A DNA stretch of 64,000 nt, taken from positions 169,175 through 233,174 of the forward strand of contig QKYT01000114.1 in the NCBI GenBank assembly GCA_003550305.1. The letters run 5' to 3'. Below are positions 44,845-59,129 of the stretch, in pieces (the first letter of the stretch is position 1; each line of letters opens with the position of its first letter). Source of the stretch: Glomus cerebriforme. Lineage: Eukaryota > Glomeromycota > Glomeromycetes > Glomerales > Glomeraceae. The notes under the pieces were generated by a model. That model did no database searches. It was not told the DNA's origin and saw only the letters and a list, made by a program, of their open reading frames with translations. Position numbers and translations under genes: made by a program.

Positions 44845-47800
44845 ATGCGAGAGTTGGAAAAATATCGTAAAGATCCACGTTACAAAAAATATGTACATCA
44901 AGTAGAGAAAATACTGCAATCCTTTGATAGAGAGGTTAATGAATGGGCTGATTTCATAGCTTTCTTGGGAAAGCTTTTAAAGGTAAAATAAAGCGTGAAT
45001 ATGTCATATTTTATATTGTACTATAAACTTTTATTTTTCTTTCCACTCATTTTTATTATAAATTCTTTTTTAGGCATTCCAAGCTTATCCGCAATTTCCT
45101 GTAATACCTAAAAAATTAGTTGTTGGTAAAAGACTAGCACAGTCATTAAATCCAGCATTACCACCTGGTGTGCATCAAAAGGCATTAGAAGTCTACGATT
45201 ATATTTTTAATAACATTGGAGTAAGTTTGATCTGTTTTGTTTAGAATGATCTGTAATTTGTTTTTGAGTAAATTTTGATTTGGGATATAAAGAAAGTAAT
45301 AACATTATTATTAGATCGAGCAGTTAGCAGATGATTTACCTATTTATTCTCAAGGATTATTTCCTTTCCTTCAATATGCTGCTATGAATGTTAAAGTAAG
45401 TTAAATTACTATAAAGTTATGATTGAATCTTTAAAAGTATAATATTAATTGTTATTTTTAATTATTTAGCCTCAATTATTAGCTTTATATGAAAAATTCT
45501 TTCCTTTAAGAGATCGATTAAGACCTGTTATGAAAGCATTTATATCAGCCCTATTACCTGGTCTAGAAGAAGAAGGGGGTGAATTTTTTGATAAGGTAAG
45601 TTATCCGATACTTAATTTATTGGAATTTCTTTACTTATTACTTTGAACTCTTTTTTTTTTTTTAGGTTTTATCTCTCTTGGATTATCTATCTGGAATTGT
45701 AGAACAGTCATATTTTCTGCAGAGTATGTGGCTTATATTAATAACATCACCAGCTTTACGAATTCCGGCATTAAATTATTTATCTCGACGAATGCCAAAG
45801 ATTACATCTAAAGAAGGTTTTCTGTCTAAAATTGCTTATTTGTGGGTTTTTTATTATAGTTTTTGGTTTGTTTAACGAAGTCATTCACGATTTTTTTTTT
45901 ATTAATTTTATATATTATCCTTTATGAATTTTGGATTTTCAAGATGTTGCAATAGTGTTAGGAGATGATGTTGGAATAATGGTGCGAGCATTTTCAGCGA
46001 CTCTGGAAGATGAACATGTTTTGGTTCAGCGAGCTATTCTTGATCTATTAGTTACAAGCTTTCCTTTAAAAGTTAAAAATGTTGGAGAGTATGTATTTGA
46101 TGCTTATTTATAATTTTATTAAATTAGTTCGTCATAGTAACTTATCGTTTTATTTACAAAGAATTATACAACAAGATGATCTCACGTTATTAATGAAATC
46201 TGCTTCAGCAGTTGTTTTACGGAAAGACATGTCTCTTAATCGGAGACTTTATGCATGGCTTTTAGGACCTGATGAACACCCGGAACAACAAATTGAACAT
46301 TTTCATGAATATGGCAAAAATGCCATCGTTTCTGCGTTGAGGGTATACAATTAATTTTATTTTTCTGAAATATGTAATTAAGTAGGGTTATATAGGCTTA
46401 TAAAATCATGTTTTTGTTAGCAGTTTTGATCGGAATTTTTATATTTACTTTGATATTTTTTAAATGCAGGGCTTGTTTTTTTTGGATACAAATGATTTAG
46501 CCACCGCACAAAGACCTTATAAAATATTGATATCTTTAATGGATAAGTGGGAAATTGGACAACCTATAGTACAAGAGTTACTTATTGACGTCTTATGGTC
46601 ACTGAAAAATCATGTTGATAAATCAGATTTCGGTGTTGAAGTATGTTGTTTTAATTTCAATTGGTTTTTTATTTTATCAGATTAAAATATAATACTCTAA
46701 AATAATTTTTTCCATGTAATTTACAAAAGTTAATACAAACGGCAAATATGTTTTTGGAAATGATCGATCCATATTTAATTTGGATGAAACTATATGGTCT
46801 TGTTCAAGATCGATTTTCTGCTCAAGACGGATTGGACACTTCGGTTAGCATTAATATATATTATAGTATATTTAAGAATGTACTTTATATTAAAATATTA
46901 AAAAATTTTTTTTTTTTTTAGGCATTAGATTTGGTTGATTTCGTATTAAATTCTTTTCGAATGCATGAGGATGAGATCGAGCAAATACATATGCCACTTT
47001 TTATGACTGCCTTACTTTGTAAACTTAAGGTGATCACTTTAGTATAAAATTTTTTATCAATTAATGTAATTTAATCTTTTTTTTTCCTTTTCCTTTTTAC
47101 AATTATAGATGTTTGCAAATGAAACTGATTTCAGTCATCGTATTTCACAAACTGAATCTGCTTTACTATTGTCATTGGATTTATTGCAAAAAATCCCTCA
47201 TAATGTTTTTAGTTATTTTGAACCTTCAATTAAAGATTTTCAAGAAAATACACAAGTTTCAAGTAGAGCATCTTCAACTAAGTCTCAGATGACTCATGTT
47301 GAAACAGATTCTGTGAATGAAGAAACAAATCAAATGTCACAATCAGGAGTTGATTTTTATACAGGAATGGATGCTTTGAAATATATAAATGATTTCTATC
47401 TCTATGGAAATGATAAAGTGAGTGAAAATATTGCAAATAAGCAGTTCAATGGTATTCGAGGACTACATTTAGTTGAAGAGTTGTTGAGTGCTATTCAAGA
47501 ATTCTTGCATAGTGTAATCACTAATGCTATCCTCGTTAAAAATAAAGACATTACACTAAGTCAGCTAATTGTTATAATGGATCGCAGCTGTGGTCTTTTA
47601 AAAGCTGTCTCAATGCGACTCCATTCAATAATTGATACTTCTGAAGATTATGAAGAATTAGTATCAAAGTTATTTAGTGGTGAATGGGTCTTTTCGTTGT
47701 TAAAATGTTGTTACATGGTCAATAATTTCGAAATAATTGATTCATCACTGTCGACCATTATACATATTATAATCGACCTGCGACTTATATCCCCTAGTCA

Positions 47801-50800
47801 AATAGACTCTAAACAACAAATTCGTGTAATTGTAGATACTTTGTGGTCATTTTTAGCGCCTAATAAAGCAGCTTTACATTTAAGGGCTGTGCAATTAATT
47901 TGGAGTTTAAAAGATTTATCTCAAGCAAACTACGTAGAAGCTGTAATTTCTGAGTATCTTATTCAAAAAGATCCTTCCGCAAGGTTATCAAATTTTGAAC
48001 GGTTTGGAACTTTTTGGAGGCTTTCCGATAATTTTCAAGATACAGAATTACAGTTTTCGCAGCCAATGTTTTTGATGCTTGATACTTTACGTGATGAAAA
48101 CCCAACTAATCGTCGTGCAGGTGAGACGTGGTTACGATGTAATAAGAAATCGTACATGAGAATCTTGGAACCTATTATCACAATTCTTTGTGATTCTTCA
48201 ATTATGAGACGAAGGGCTGAGATAATAATTAGTGTAGAAACATTCCAACTTTATAACTACGAAAGGCCATTTAATCAAGCTCAAGTTGATTATATATTTG
48301 AAACATTGTCAACGATTTGTCGTGTTGGCGGAGACAGTTTTTTGAAAGCAATACGAAAGAACAATATAAAGCCAGATTTAGCGAAATTAAGTAGTTGGCT
48401 TTTAGAAGAAGAGAATGGAGTTGCAAAGACGATAACATATAGTGAATTTTTTGTCAAGACTGCTTTATTATATATGGAATCTGAAGTGCCAAATACGCTA
48501 TCTTCTATGAATGTATTAAATGAATATATTCATATGCATGCAGTGGACTTCCTAAATCATTTAATTTCAAAGCCTAAGTATATTGATAATGATTTGGTTC
48601 ATTTGGTACATGATGGATTGTTGCGAAAAATTCTGTTCTGCATATATTCGAAGAAGTTAGATTTACAGTCAAGACTTATACATTTATTATGTATTACCAT
48701 TCCTAACGTGGGAGCTGTTAATGAAAACTCTAAAAAAAATACTGTTTATATTAATGGTCCATACAGCTTGCCACCATCTAGTTTTGATAATTTGTCGTTG
48801 AATGAAGAAACGGATGCAAAAAAAAATATAAGAAGTTTTCGTACAGCAGGATCATCGCGCTTTTTAGTTAAGGTTCTGCTGGATGCTTTATCGATACAAT
48901 ATAACCGTCCTCTTTTACAGCAGTGGATGTATTTCATTGTGACATCTTTGCCTTATTTCAGACATTCATTTAATTCTATATTGATTCCATTAATTCAGTG
49001 TATATGTGAACAATTAAGTCGCTGGAAAACTGAAATGTATAATCATTATGCTTTCATGGCTGATAATGATCAATCCAATGGGACTAAATATAACAAAAAA
49101 TCTGGTGATTTAACAGTGTCTGAGTGGGATATTATCACTTTACTTAATGGATTTGAGAAAATAGTTATGTTTTGTTTAAAGGACGAAGGCTTGGCTAATG
49201 CGGGAGATAGTTCTCCAACTATCTCTAAGGCGTATGAATCATCTCTTGGACTTTCTGGTTTTGGTAATCTGTTCTCAATAGATACAAGTCATCCCGAACA
49301 ACCTTCTTCAGAACAAAAGGTGAAATAATATAAAATTATTACTTCTCGTTGTGATAATAACAACTTACTATATAAATCATCATTTTTATAGCCTCGCGAT
49401 TATATACTTTACATCGTCTTCCCGAATATTGTTGCCATAATTTTAGATATATGGTCCCTTTTTAAGAATGTTTACTCACCGAATCGTCCACCTAAAGTTG
49501 GAACTGATCCATTTTTGATTGCACTGTCTCATACTGGAGACAGAACTCAAAGGAGAATTATGAAGCTTTTAGATAAATTATATAAAAATGCTCATGCAGA
49601 ACTTATCGAGGCATTTGTAGAACTTTGGTATAACGAAAATCCTAATAGTAATTCTAGCCAAGAGGTATAATTTAATTAAGATATAATAACGATTAACTGA
49701 ATTAATCAACATTGATAACAAATTAACTTTATATCTTAGATACTGAGCAAAGGTGTTGAAAGTAGTGTTATCGATGTAATGAAGGTTATTCCAGGTTCAT
49801 CTCCTCAAAAGATAATAACTGCTTTGTTGATTAGCGCTCGTGGGCGAGCGCAAAGTGTACAAACTTCCCGCGTAAAAAAATTAGGATCTAGGCCAAATAA
49901 ATTGTAAGTATATTATTATATTTATATGCTTTAAATAGAAGACTTACGACTTTTATTTTATTTTTTTTTTTAGATCTGATATTGTGATCTTAAGATTTTT
50001 AGAGGGTTACTGTGATTCTTTAGAATTGTCTCAACCGCTGATTGAGGTTTGGCCTCAATGCTTAACATTCGTTAAAGATTATATTACACAAGCTTATTCG
50101 TACAAATATTTGTTTCCCGCACTTCTTAAGTAAGTATTATGAGATTATATTATAATTCAAATATTATATTTATTAAAAATTCATTATAATTCTCAGGTTT
50201 ATTCACAAATTATCAGACAAGTTATGCTCTACAGTTTATTTTGAAGATAAAAAGGTTCGACGAGATATGCAGGTAAAGAAAACCATACTAACATTTATTT
50301 TTTCCATTCTTGTCATTTTTGTTACTAAAGTTATTATCGTTAAATTAGGATGTATATCAACGTATTGTAGATTATTGTATATTGATCTCAGGTCGTTCAT
50401 TAGATCAAGGAATGTGGATAAGACGATCAGCAGTCTTAGACGGTGAAACAGAAAGTGTAGAAGGTATTTTACTTCCATTACTACATTTTTAGCAGCATTT
50501 CATTTACATAACTCATTGATTATTTGTTTAATCTCTAGTAACTGATGAAAGAGAATCAGAATTTGGAAGTTCGGTTAATTTGATTTCAGATGAAAAAAAG
50601 GTCGTTTTGAAATCTAAAGAGGAGATTTTAATTGATCAAGTAGATAACTTCTTTTTTGATTTAACCTATTCACATTTATTAATATATATTAACAATTCTA
50701 ATATCATAATTAAGGTAAACTATTACCTTGCCGCAGTCGTAATTCCAAATATCAAACGATTGTTAATTGATCAAGATCGAATTGTTTCTCTCTTTACGAA

Positions 50801-52348
50801 TATGATGTATTATATAATTGGTCCCGTACTGAAAAATCGTTCTAGGTGAGTTCGATTGTAATATTAACACTTTTATAGTTGACCAATGTTAATATTCAAA
50901 TAATTATCATTTTAGTACTGGTGTACCAAATGTCATATTAAATATAATTTGTGAGATATCCAAATTACCTTTTGCATACCGTGTTTGGCGTAAAGAAATA
51001 TGGGATGTCTTTATAGATAATAAATTTTTTAATATGACACCTGTTGCTGCTAAAAAATGGCGCATTATAATGCAAACAATCATGACTTCAGAAAAGGAAA
51101 GGTTTCCTGAACTATTGGGTATGCTTGATATTTTTCTATAAATATCCAGAGTTTTACTTTTAATTTTATGCAATTTGATTAATCCTTTATATTTGTTATT
51201 GAATTGAAGGACGTTTATCTACGTCACCTGCTAATGCATTGTTTGTTAGCAAAGAACAAGAATCTTTGAATCGTGCACTAAACCTACGACGTCTATCTTT
51301 TGTAATTTACTGTGGTAAAGAGAATCAGTATCTAACATATCTTCCTTCTATACAAGAGAAATTGGTAGAGTTATTCAAATTGGGATTATCCGAATTAGTC
51401 CATGCTGAGGTAAAATTTGTAATGTAATTAAGTATTTATATATCGATATTTAATGGTATCTTATTATATTTCAAATTATTCGATTTTATCAGATTTATTT
51501 GACCCTTCGAATATTAATGTGTCGAATTTCAAACCACCATTTATCAAATTTTTGGCCAGTTATTCTTACAGAACTTGTAAATAGTCATCTATTTTTTTTT
51601 TTTTTTAATAACACTTATACATTACTAATATATGACAATTTATTAGGTTAGGCTATTTGGGATGTTCCTTCAAAAAGAACCAATTGAGCAACCATCTGAA
51701 GTTGCAAATGTGTTTTTAGCTGCATGCAAATTTTTGGATTTATTATTCGTTTTACAAACTAATGATTTTCAAGTGTAAGATTAGATTATCTATAAATCTA
51801 ACTTTTTTGTGACTTACTAATGATCTTTATATTCGATTTATTAGTTACGAATGGATGTTTATATCAGATACAATTAATGTTATTAATCACGCTCTTGAAT
51901 GGTCGCCTTATGCGTTAATGGATAAGTTAGCAGATCATTTATCAGGTCAACAAGAAGATTTGTCAAAGGTAGACAATCAATTCACTTTATTCAAAATAGT
52001 ATAATTTTTCGAATATTATTTTTAATATGTTATGATTTTATTATTCAGCTTCATTTAGATAATATAGAAGTTAGAGCAGGATCACCGTTATCACGGATTC
52101 CTACCTTTTCAAATGGTGACGTTAAACGACCAATGTTAACATTAAAGAGTATTACTAGTATAAGACAATTAGAATTTTTTGTAAGGAATGTGAGCTTATA
52201 TGTTTATCAATCTATTTATACTCTTGCAAAACCTGATTTTCAGCATATTGAAAGTTTATTAGAAAATGACATGTTAGAATATGGCAGTATTTATAACGCT
52301 GTTGAAATGGGAAGTATTGATGTTGGTAGTGGTGAAATTTTCACATAA
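44845..52348 (+). CDS. DOP1: Dopey family protein (leucine-zipper-like Golgi/endosome trafficking factor)
   Basis: Dop1 acts with the flippase Neo1 and Mon2 in Golgi-endosome traffic. Model of 24 exons: 44845-44982, 45074-45220, 45315-45395, 45470-45595, 45666-45816, 45944-46088, 46138-46342, 46470-46640, 46730-46843, 46922-47029, 47109-49319, 49392-49664, 49740-49903, 49974-50129, 50197-50272, 50349-50463, 50539-50639, 50715-50845, 50916-51118, 51210-51409, 51493-51576, 51647-51774, 51845-51968, 52049-52348; 1883 residues (yeast Dop1 1698). The N-terminal Dopey domain is clear: DPRYKKYVHQVEKILQSFD, EWADFIAFLGKLLK, LAQSLNPALPPGVHQKALEV and SPALRIPALNYLSRRMPK. The rest is helical-repeat-like. 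Least certain: the 75-bp in-frame, stop-free segment 50640-50714, treated as an intron (otherwise 1908 residues), and the 49-bp intron 46089-46137. Confidence 0.9.
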
Positions 52349-52608
52349 AATTCTTCCTTTTTTTTTGAACAATAATTTTAATTGCAAACTTTTCATTAAT
52401 ATTATGAAATAGAATTTAATTTTTAATAAACGCAACTTTTTAAATGAACATTGATTAAATTCCTCCATAGCAGATCTATAAATTATTCCTTTTTTAAAAA
52501 ATTGGTTTGAAATCACATGATATGATAACTGTTCAGTAAGTAAAATCAGCTGATTCACAAATAAAAATTATAAATATTCTCACATTACACTAGATTTTAT
52601 TTTTAAAA

Positions 52609-55086
52609 ATGCAAGTAGCTCACGATATTTCAGAGTTTCAGGATGGCAAAGAACGCATTTTAGTTTTAAAAGATTCTAGCATTCTTGAAAATGAAGGTAA
52701 TTTGCGTGGTTTTCAAATTTACTTTAGTTATGAATATAGATTTACTTTTTATATATCATTTGTTTATAGAGGAAGGTGATCAGTTAGTTTCTGTACAGCT
52801 TGAGGAACAACAAAAACTTAAGAAGAATCTAGAAAATAAAAAGAAAAAGCCTATTTATACTGGTTATGACGATGAAGAATTTAACTTTGGAGGAGGAGGG
52901 ATATCTAAAAAGAATATCTTATCGCATTACGATGAGGAAATAGATGGAGATAGGAGAACGGTAAATATATCACAATTGGATCGTATTATTTATATATGAA
53001 TGTCAATAAATTAAGCTCGATCTATAATTTTCCAGGGGTTTAGGTTAGGAAACGACGGTACTATTCAATTAAACGAAGATGAACGAAGGAATGAAGTAGC
53101 GGAGAAATTAAAGTCGAGACCGATTTCTTTGTCTTATGATAGTAAGATCATATTTTATAACTATTTTGGAGGGCTTAATACGATTAAATAAATATTAAAT
53201 CGCAATTAGTAATCACAATTTTTTCATTTTAATTATGTAGAGATGATCGAAATTAAAGATTATTATACTAAAGAAGAAGCTGAAATAACTTTCAAGAAGT
53301 CAAAGGTGTGTCACGTCTTGTATTGTTAAAAAAATATTTTTTAAACACTAAATTTCATTAACCAAAATTAACATCAGTTTATGTACAATAGACTAAAAAG
53401 AAGAAGAAAGTAAGAAAGAAGGTTGCTGATGAAGAAGATGAACAAACAGTAAATGGCCCTAACGTAATGGAAATTGATAATTTACCTTCTGTAGTAACCT
53501 CGAACCAAGTTAGAAGACAAAATTTCGATGATATTAGTTTTGTCGATGATGATGATCTTCAACAGGCTTTAGCTAGAGCAAGAAAAATGGCAACAAAAAA
53601 AGTTGCAAAAACAAATGTTGAGGAAATCGCTAGAATTTGTGTGTATCTTATAATTTTAATTTCATTTTCATGAATTATTAAAACTTATTAACTCATCATT
53701 TATGTTTTAACAGTAACAGAAACTAGAAATGAACCTATTGAAGATGATGAGACACCCGGCGAAGGATTGGTGATATCTGATACATCAGAATTTGTTAGAT
53801 CACTTACTGTTGCTCCAACAATAACTCAACCTGTTGAAGCTGTACAAATACCAGTTCAACCATCTAAACCTGAACCTGTGGAAGAAGAAAAAGAAGAAGG
53901 TGAAGCCGATGACGTTGAAATGGATGAAGCTACAGAAGAAGAGAAACAAGGTGGCTGGAAAGAAGCAGGAAATGTAGAGGATAGTGATATGGCTCATATT
54001 CAAGATGAACCAAAATTGGTAAGTCATACATAAATTAATAACTATTGTCTAATTATAAATTATTCATTTAATATTATTTATTTAGACTGGTGTAGTTGAA
54101 GAAGAGCCTTTAGTTAGTAGTGGTATGGCTGCTACATTAGCTCTTTTACAACAGAAAGGTAATGCTTATTAATTTAATTCGTTGTAACAATAATATCCAT
54201 TATAATATACTAATTTGATTTTTAACTAGGTTTTTCAACTAAACCGAACGAAGAACAACTTGAAAAAGAACGTATTCAAAGAGAGCGGCAAAAATGGCTT
54301 GCTGAACAACGCAAGAAAGATCTAGAAAGACAAAATGAAAGGGAAAAAGAAAAACAAAAAGCAAAAGAAAAAGGATATCGTGGTGGTGGCCGAGATAGTG
54401 AAAGTAGTTATAGAGATCGTGAGCACCTGCGAGAAATGGAAGCAAGATTTAAAGATTATAAACCAGATATTAACTTAGAGTATGTCGATGAGTTTGGTAA
54501 TCAACTAACACCAAAAGAGGCGTTCCGACAATTGTCTCACAAATTCCATGGAAAGTCTTCTGGAAAAGCCAAGACAGAAAAACGTCTCAAGAAGCTCGAG
54601 GAGGAACGTAAGCTTAAAGCCATGAGTAGTGTAGATACACCATTAAATATGGCTACGGCTTTGCAAGAAAGACAAAAGGCTAGCGGAAGTGCACACGTTG
54701 TATTATCCGTTGGTAATAGAGCGTACGTATTATGACACTTCTACTTAGCCGAAATGTTTTTAAAATCTTACTTATTTCGCTTATTTTTAGTGTGGTTCCT
54801 CCAAGCATGACGTTAAGTAATAATGGAAAACACTCAGGATCTTCCAAGGCATCTGGAATCACATCGATTAGTAGTCCCAGTATCATTACAGTGAATGGTG
54901 GACTAACAGGTCAAAGTATGAATGCTCCTGAAAGAGAAAAGGTAAAATATAAATTTTTTTTTTCATGTCCACAAATAATCGTATTAATCATATCTATTTT
55001 CTTTTTACATTTAGGTGACATTTGGATTGAAACGAAAGGCTGAACAAGAAACTGAGAAGCCATCCAAGAAATCCAAAGATCAATAA
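52609..55086 (+). CDS. SNU66: U4/U6.U5 tri-snRNP protein SART1/Snu66
   Basis: Spliceosomal tri-snRNP component. Ten exons: 52609-52696, 52770-52960, 53036-53141, 53241-53305, 53392-53638, 53714-54018, 54086-54158, 54230-54722, 54791-54941, 55015-55086; 596 residues (yeast Snu66 587). Diagnostic blocks: VAHDISEFQDGKERILVLKD near the start, KKKPIYTGYDDEEF, ISFVDDDDLQQALARAR, GEGLVISDTSEFVRSL, GGWKEAGNVE, LVSSGMAATLALLQQKG, DYKPDINLEYVDEFGNQLTP, EAFRQLSHKFHGK, and the basic C-terminus TFGLKRKAEQE. A charged coiled-coil region lies at about residues 375-420. Compared with animal SART1 it starts near the conserved HDISEF block and lacks an N-terminal RS-rich part, as in yeast; only 260 bp separates it from DOP1 upstream. 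Confidence 0.93.
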
Positions 55087-55700
55087 TTCTTTCAGATTTA
55101 TAGACATTGGCTAATTTCCTTATTCACAATTGCTAGTATTAGCAAGATCCTCTTTAGTATAACAATAACGCTTGAATTGGATATGGATCACATGTGCCAA
55201 TTTAGGTTTTACTAAAGGTAATGCAATAATGTGAAATTTTTATATAGCCCTATGGAAGTGAGCTTCGTCCATGTCGGATAATCGAGGTTCAGTATAAAAT
55301 GCAGAAGCTATATAGTAAAGACATTTACTAATTTTCATTTTCTAAATAAAATTTACGACTTCATGTATATGTAATTCAGAATAATAAAGTATATTTTGTA
55401 TATTAAACAAACAATTGGAAATTTTCGTTTATAAAGTTTCAATGAGTTAGAATTTTGTCAATTATCACCGCAAGTAATCATCATCATAAACTTTATTTAT
55501 TTTTTAAAAAATATGTACAGCAATTAAAAATAATATCATTTATAATATATATATGAAATGAGCCAAAAGTTTTTTGGTCATATGAAAAATAATATAAATC
55601 TAATCAGAAAAAGGTGGTATTAAATTATTATTACAGAAAATTACATTTAATCGGTAATTTTTCAATTTGAATTTATGCATAACTTAAATAATTTAAATGA
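55087..55700. other. Convergent 3' spacer
   Basis: Between the SNU66 stop and the CDC43 stop, on opposite strands. A+T-rich with several A-rich runs; presumably holds both 3' UTRs and poly(A) sites. No ORF or RNA gene is visible. Confidence 0.6.
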
Positions 55701-57309
55701 TTAATTTTGTTTATGAAATACACAATTATTTAATAAATTTTCCTTTGCTTTTTTAGAAATATTTATTACAGGATCTAATTCTAAAAGTCCAGATACATTC
55801 ATTAAAGAAAGACCAGCAATACCAAAATATGTATGCATTACATCTTAACCAAAATTAATATATATATATATTAATTTAATACCAAAAAAATTAAAGTACA
55901 AAAAATCAATTAAGATGAAATTTTTACCTGGATAATTATTATCAATCGATTTTGCAAATCCACCAAACTTAGTTTGAGTTTGCATTAAAAAATTATAATT
56001 TTGTTCATAATCAATTAATTCAAATTTATCTAATATCTGTTAATTGAAAATTTTTTTAAAATTATATTTAACTATTCAAAAGAAATTACTCTAAATATTT
56101 ACCTTTAATGAGGCACCTATCCAAAAAGAATAACAAGTATCAGTTGGTTTATTAGCTCTACCTTGAAAACCAGATTCTTGGCGTGATATTAACCAAAAAA
56201 GGGTTTTCTCTTTTGATAATAATCCTTCATCTAATTTATTTAGCATATAAAGGGAACTTATTGCACAATAAGTTGATCCTCCATGTGATTCTTCTCCTGG
56301 TCCTTGCCCGATTCCAAAATCATATGACTTTTTTTAAAAAAAATTTCATATTAAAATTCTATGAATTGTTTACAAAAGGCTACAGCTAAATAAGTACCTG
56401 ACTATTTTTTATATATTCTATGGCTTTTTCAATATTGATTCCACTAAAATCATTTAAAATATATGATATAACAACTGCACAATATAAGAATCTCATATCA
56501 GCTTCCATACCCTGATAAGTTTGTGTGAAACTAAGAATATATTTTAAAAACTAGTTAATTAAGCTACTTAAATTATATATTTTTTTAAAAAAAATGGTAT
56601 ATGTGTATATCTTTACCTTCCATCATCTCTTTGTAAATATTTTAAAGAATTAATAATAGAAGAACGATTTACACGTGATAAATCATCCCCTAAAATCAAT
56701 AAAGAAGTTAAAGCAGTATAAGTCATTGCTAAATTTGCGGCATCAAAAGGTAATCTTGATTCACGCGTCTTTTAATGAATAATAATATATTTTTTTTAAT
56801 ACTTCTTTTTTCTTAGATTTGAATATTGAAAACTTTTATAAAAAAACATTTATACTTACTCCATTTGGATCAAATGATAAACCAGAAAATGGAGAACCTC
56901 TAAAACCACAAATTTTTTCATTAACCTCTAAAAATATAATAAATCTCAGTAAAATAATGTAAAAATCAAAGTAATCTAAATTAAAAATGAATACCAGGGT
57001 TATTTTCATCAGGTAAAATTTGCTGTGCATATATCCAATCTATCCAAGCATTCCTTCTTTCTTCTGAAATTTCACTTTCAAGTGCGCCCAAAAGGTCCAA
57101 ACCAGAAAGACAAAAAAAACCTAAAGTCATTCTATATTTAAACAAAGTTAATTCTAAAAAAAAAAATAAATAAATAAAAAAAAAATAATAAAGTTAACAG
57201 TATTTCTAAGTATTCACCTATTTGTATCATTACTTGCATATTGTCGTGGAAGTAAAGTTAAATTACGCTTTAAACATGAAATATGCTTATCACGGACAAA
57301 TTCCGTCAT
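55701..57309 (-). CDS. CDC43: Geranylgeranyltransferase type I, beta subunit
   Basis: Beta subunit of GGTase-I, which with the shared alpha subunit (Ram2) attaches geranylgeranyl to CaaX proteins such as Rho/Cdc42. Eight exons: 57309-57218, 57131-56995, 56927-56860, 56768-56617, 56530-56398, 56327-56103, 56036-55928, 55843-55701; 352 residues (human PGGT1B 377). Seen: LPRQYASNDTNRMTLGFFCL, SGLDLLGALE, FRGSPFSGLSFDPNG, AMTYTALTSLLILGDDLSRV, DMRFLYCAVVISYILND, GPGEESHGGSTYCAISSLYM, KPTDTCYSFWIGASLK and DVMHTYFGIAGLSLM. Zn ligands Asp and Cys (DTCYSFW) and His (MHTYFG) are present. The order and the RxT...GLDLLG start favour type I over farnesyl or type II beta subunits. It shares a 184-bp promoter with the BTB-TLDc gene. 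Confidence 0.94.
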
Positions 57310-57493
57310 TTTTTAGTTGAAAGAAAGTGAATATTGAACTGATAACTCTAATCATCTATAATCTGCAAGGTGATATGTTGACAAACATGGTTGGGAATTA
57401 CATCAGGTACAGTATTATAAAAAAAATTGATTGGTGAACCTTAATCCTATGTCAGATAATTTTCGTTTGTTCATAATTTAAATTTTTTTCATA
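57310..57493. promoter_or_regulatory. Bidirectional promoter CDC43 / BTB-TLDc
   Basis: Only 184 bp separates the two divergent ATGs, so promoters and 5' UTRs of both genes must overlap here. No specific binding site can be named. Confidence 0.55.
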
Positions 57494-59129
57494 ATGCCAC
57501 CTTCAATATTGTATCCAAAATTATCAAAAGATTTAGAGAATCTTTTAGAAAGTGGATATAATCATGATGTTATCGTACAAATAGGCGAAGAATCAACAAC
57601 AAATGAAATTAAAGAATTTAAAGTACATTCATTATTATTAGGAGCAAGATCAATATACTTTCGTTCTGCATTTTCAGATAATTGGACGGTTAAAAAAGAT
57701 GGAATGATTACTTTTAAAAAACCAAATATTTCTCCAAAAATATTTGAAATAATTCTCAGGTAATTATAATTATAACGACGATGTCTTTTATTGATTTATT
57801 GTTAATTTTTCTTTCGTTTTTTTTTTCTTTATATTATTAAGATATATATATACAGGAGAGATTGATTTAGAACAACAAGAAAATACAGAAATAATCAAAA
57901 TATTAGTAGCATCAGATGAATTAATATTAGAAGAATTAATTGGGCATATACAAGAATATTTAATAAATGAACAATCATCATGGTTACAAGAAAATGTTTT
58001 GTACGTTTTACGTAAATTATTAGGACAAGAAACTTGTAAAATATTACGTAATCATTGTTTAGAAATAATTTGTCGTGATCCTCAAATTATATTTGATCCA
58101 AGAATTTTTGATTTATTAGATAAAAACATTTTAATAATGTTAATTACTAGAGATGATCTTGCTATTGATGAAATTAAAATTTGGCAAAGATTAATTCAAT
58201 GGGGTTGCACTAGGATCTCTTTCCCGCCACCTATATCATCATCATCGTCACCAAATATTTCTTTATCAAGAAAATCTTCTTTCTCTTCATCATATAATTT
58301 AAAGAATTGGACTTCAACAGAATTTGAATCATTGAAGGATATTCTTGCAGACTTTATTCCTCTAATTAGATTTTTTCAAATGTCACCAGATGATTTTCAT
58401 CAATATGTTTATCCTTTTAGAAAGATTTTACCAAAAACTCTTAAAGGAGATTTAATTTCTTATTTTATTGCATCAAATTATAAACCAATCTCCAAAATTC
58501 TACCACCAAGAGTACCAGCATTTGATTCTATCATTATATCTTATAAGCATGCTATATTAATTGAAAATTGGATAAGTAAAAAAGATGATAATGATGATAT
58601 ATTACCTTCATTTCGATTTCCGTCAATAACGACTACTTCTACCTTTTCTTTTTTTTCTTCAAATCAAAATCAAAAATTAAATTATAAATGGCATCTTTTA
58701 TATAGAGCAAGTAGAGATGATTTTTCTGCTGAATCATTTCATGCAAAATGCGATAATCAAGGAGCATGTGTCGTGGCAATTAAAGTTAAAGATCAACCAA
58801 TTATCTTGGGAGGTTATAACCCCATAGGATGGTTTTCAAGTAGTGGATCACCTTCTTCAACTGATTCCAGTTTTATTTATTATTTAGATTTGAATGGATT
58901 TCCTCTAAATTTTAAATTAAGTAGAGTTTTACCGAATAAAACTTATCAAGCTATTTACCAATCTTCAAAATATGGTCCAATATTTGGAGCAGCTGAACTC
59001 TGTATCTATAGTAATTGTGACAAAGTTAAAGGTTCGAAATGTTTAACTCATAATATTTATGAACAAAACATTTTATTTGGTGAATTTTGTGTTGAAGATT
59101 ACGAAGTGTTTAAAATAATTTTGGATTAG
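57494..59129 (+). CDS. BTB-BACK-TLDc domain protein
   Basis: Exons 57494-57759 and 57842-59129; 517 residues. BTB domain at about residues 10-125 (GYNHDVIVQIGE, FKVHSLLLGARSIYFRSAFS, IFEIILRYIYTGEIDL), then a BACK-like helical region (ENVLYVLRKLLG, IWQRLIQWGC, LADFIPLIRFFQMSPDDF), and a C-terminal TLDc domain (KWHLLYRASRDDFSAESFH, CVVAIKVKDQPIILGGYNP, KYGPIFGAAELCIYSNC). The family is known for Cul3 ubiquitin-ligase adaptors (BTB) and for V-ATPase and oxidation-resistance links (TLDc). Many copies occur in Glomeromycotina, so orthology to a named protein is not claimed. Asn/Ser-rich insertions interrupt BACK and TLDc. Confidence 0.88.

Noticed and set aside
54239..54445. Antisense frame within SNU66
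   Set aside because: Shadow of the charged coiled-coil exon of SNU66; composition is the mirror of Lys/Glu/Arg codons.
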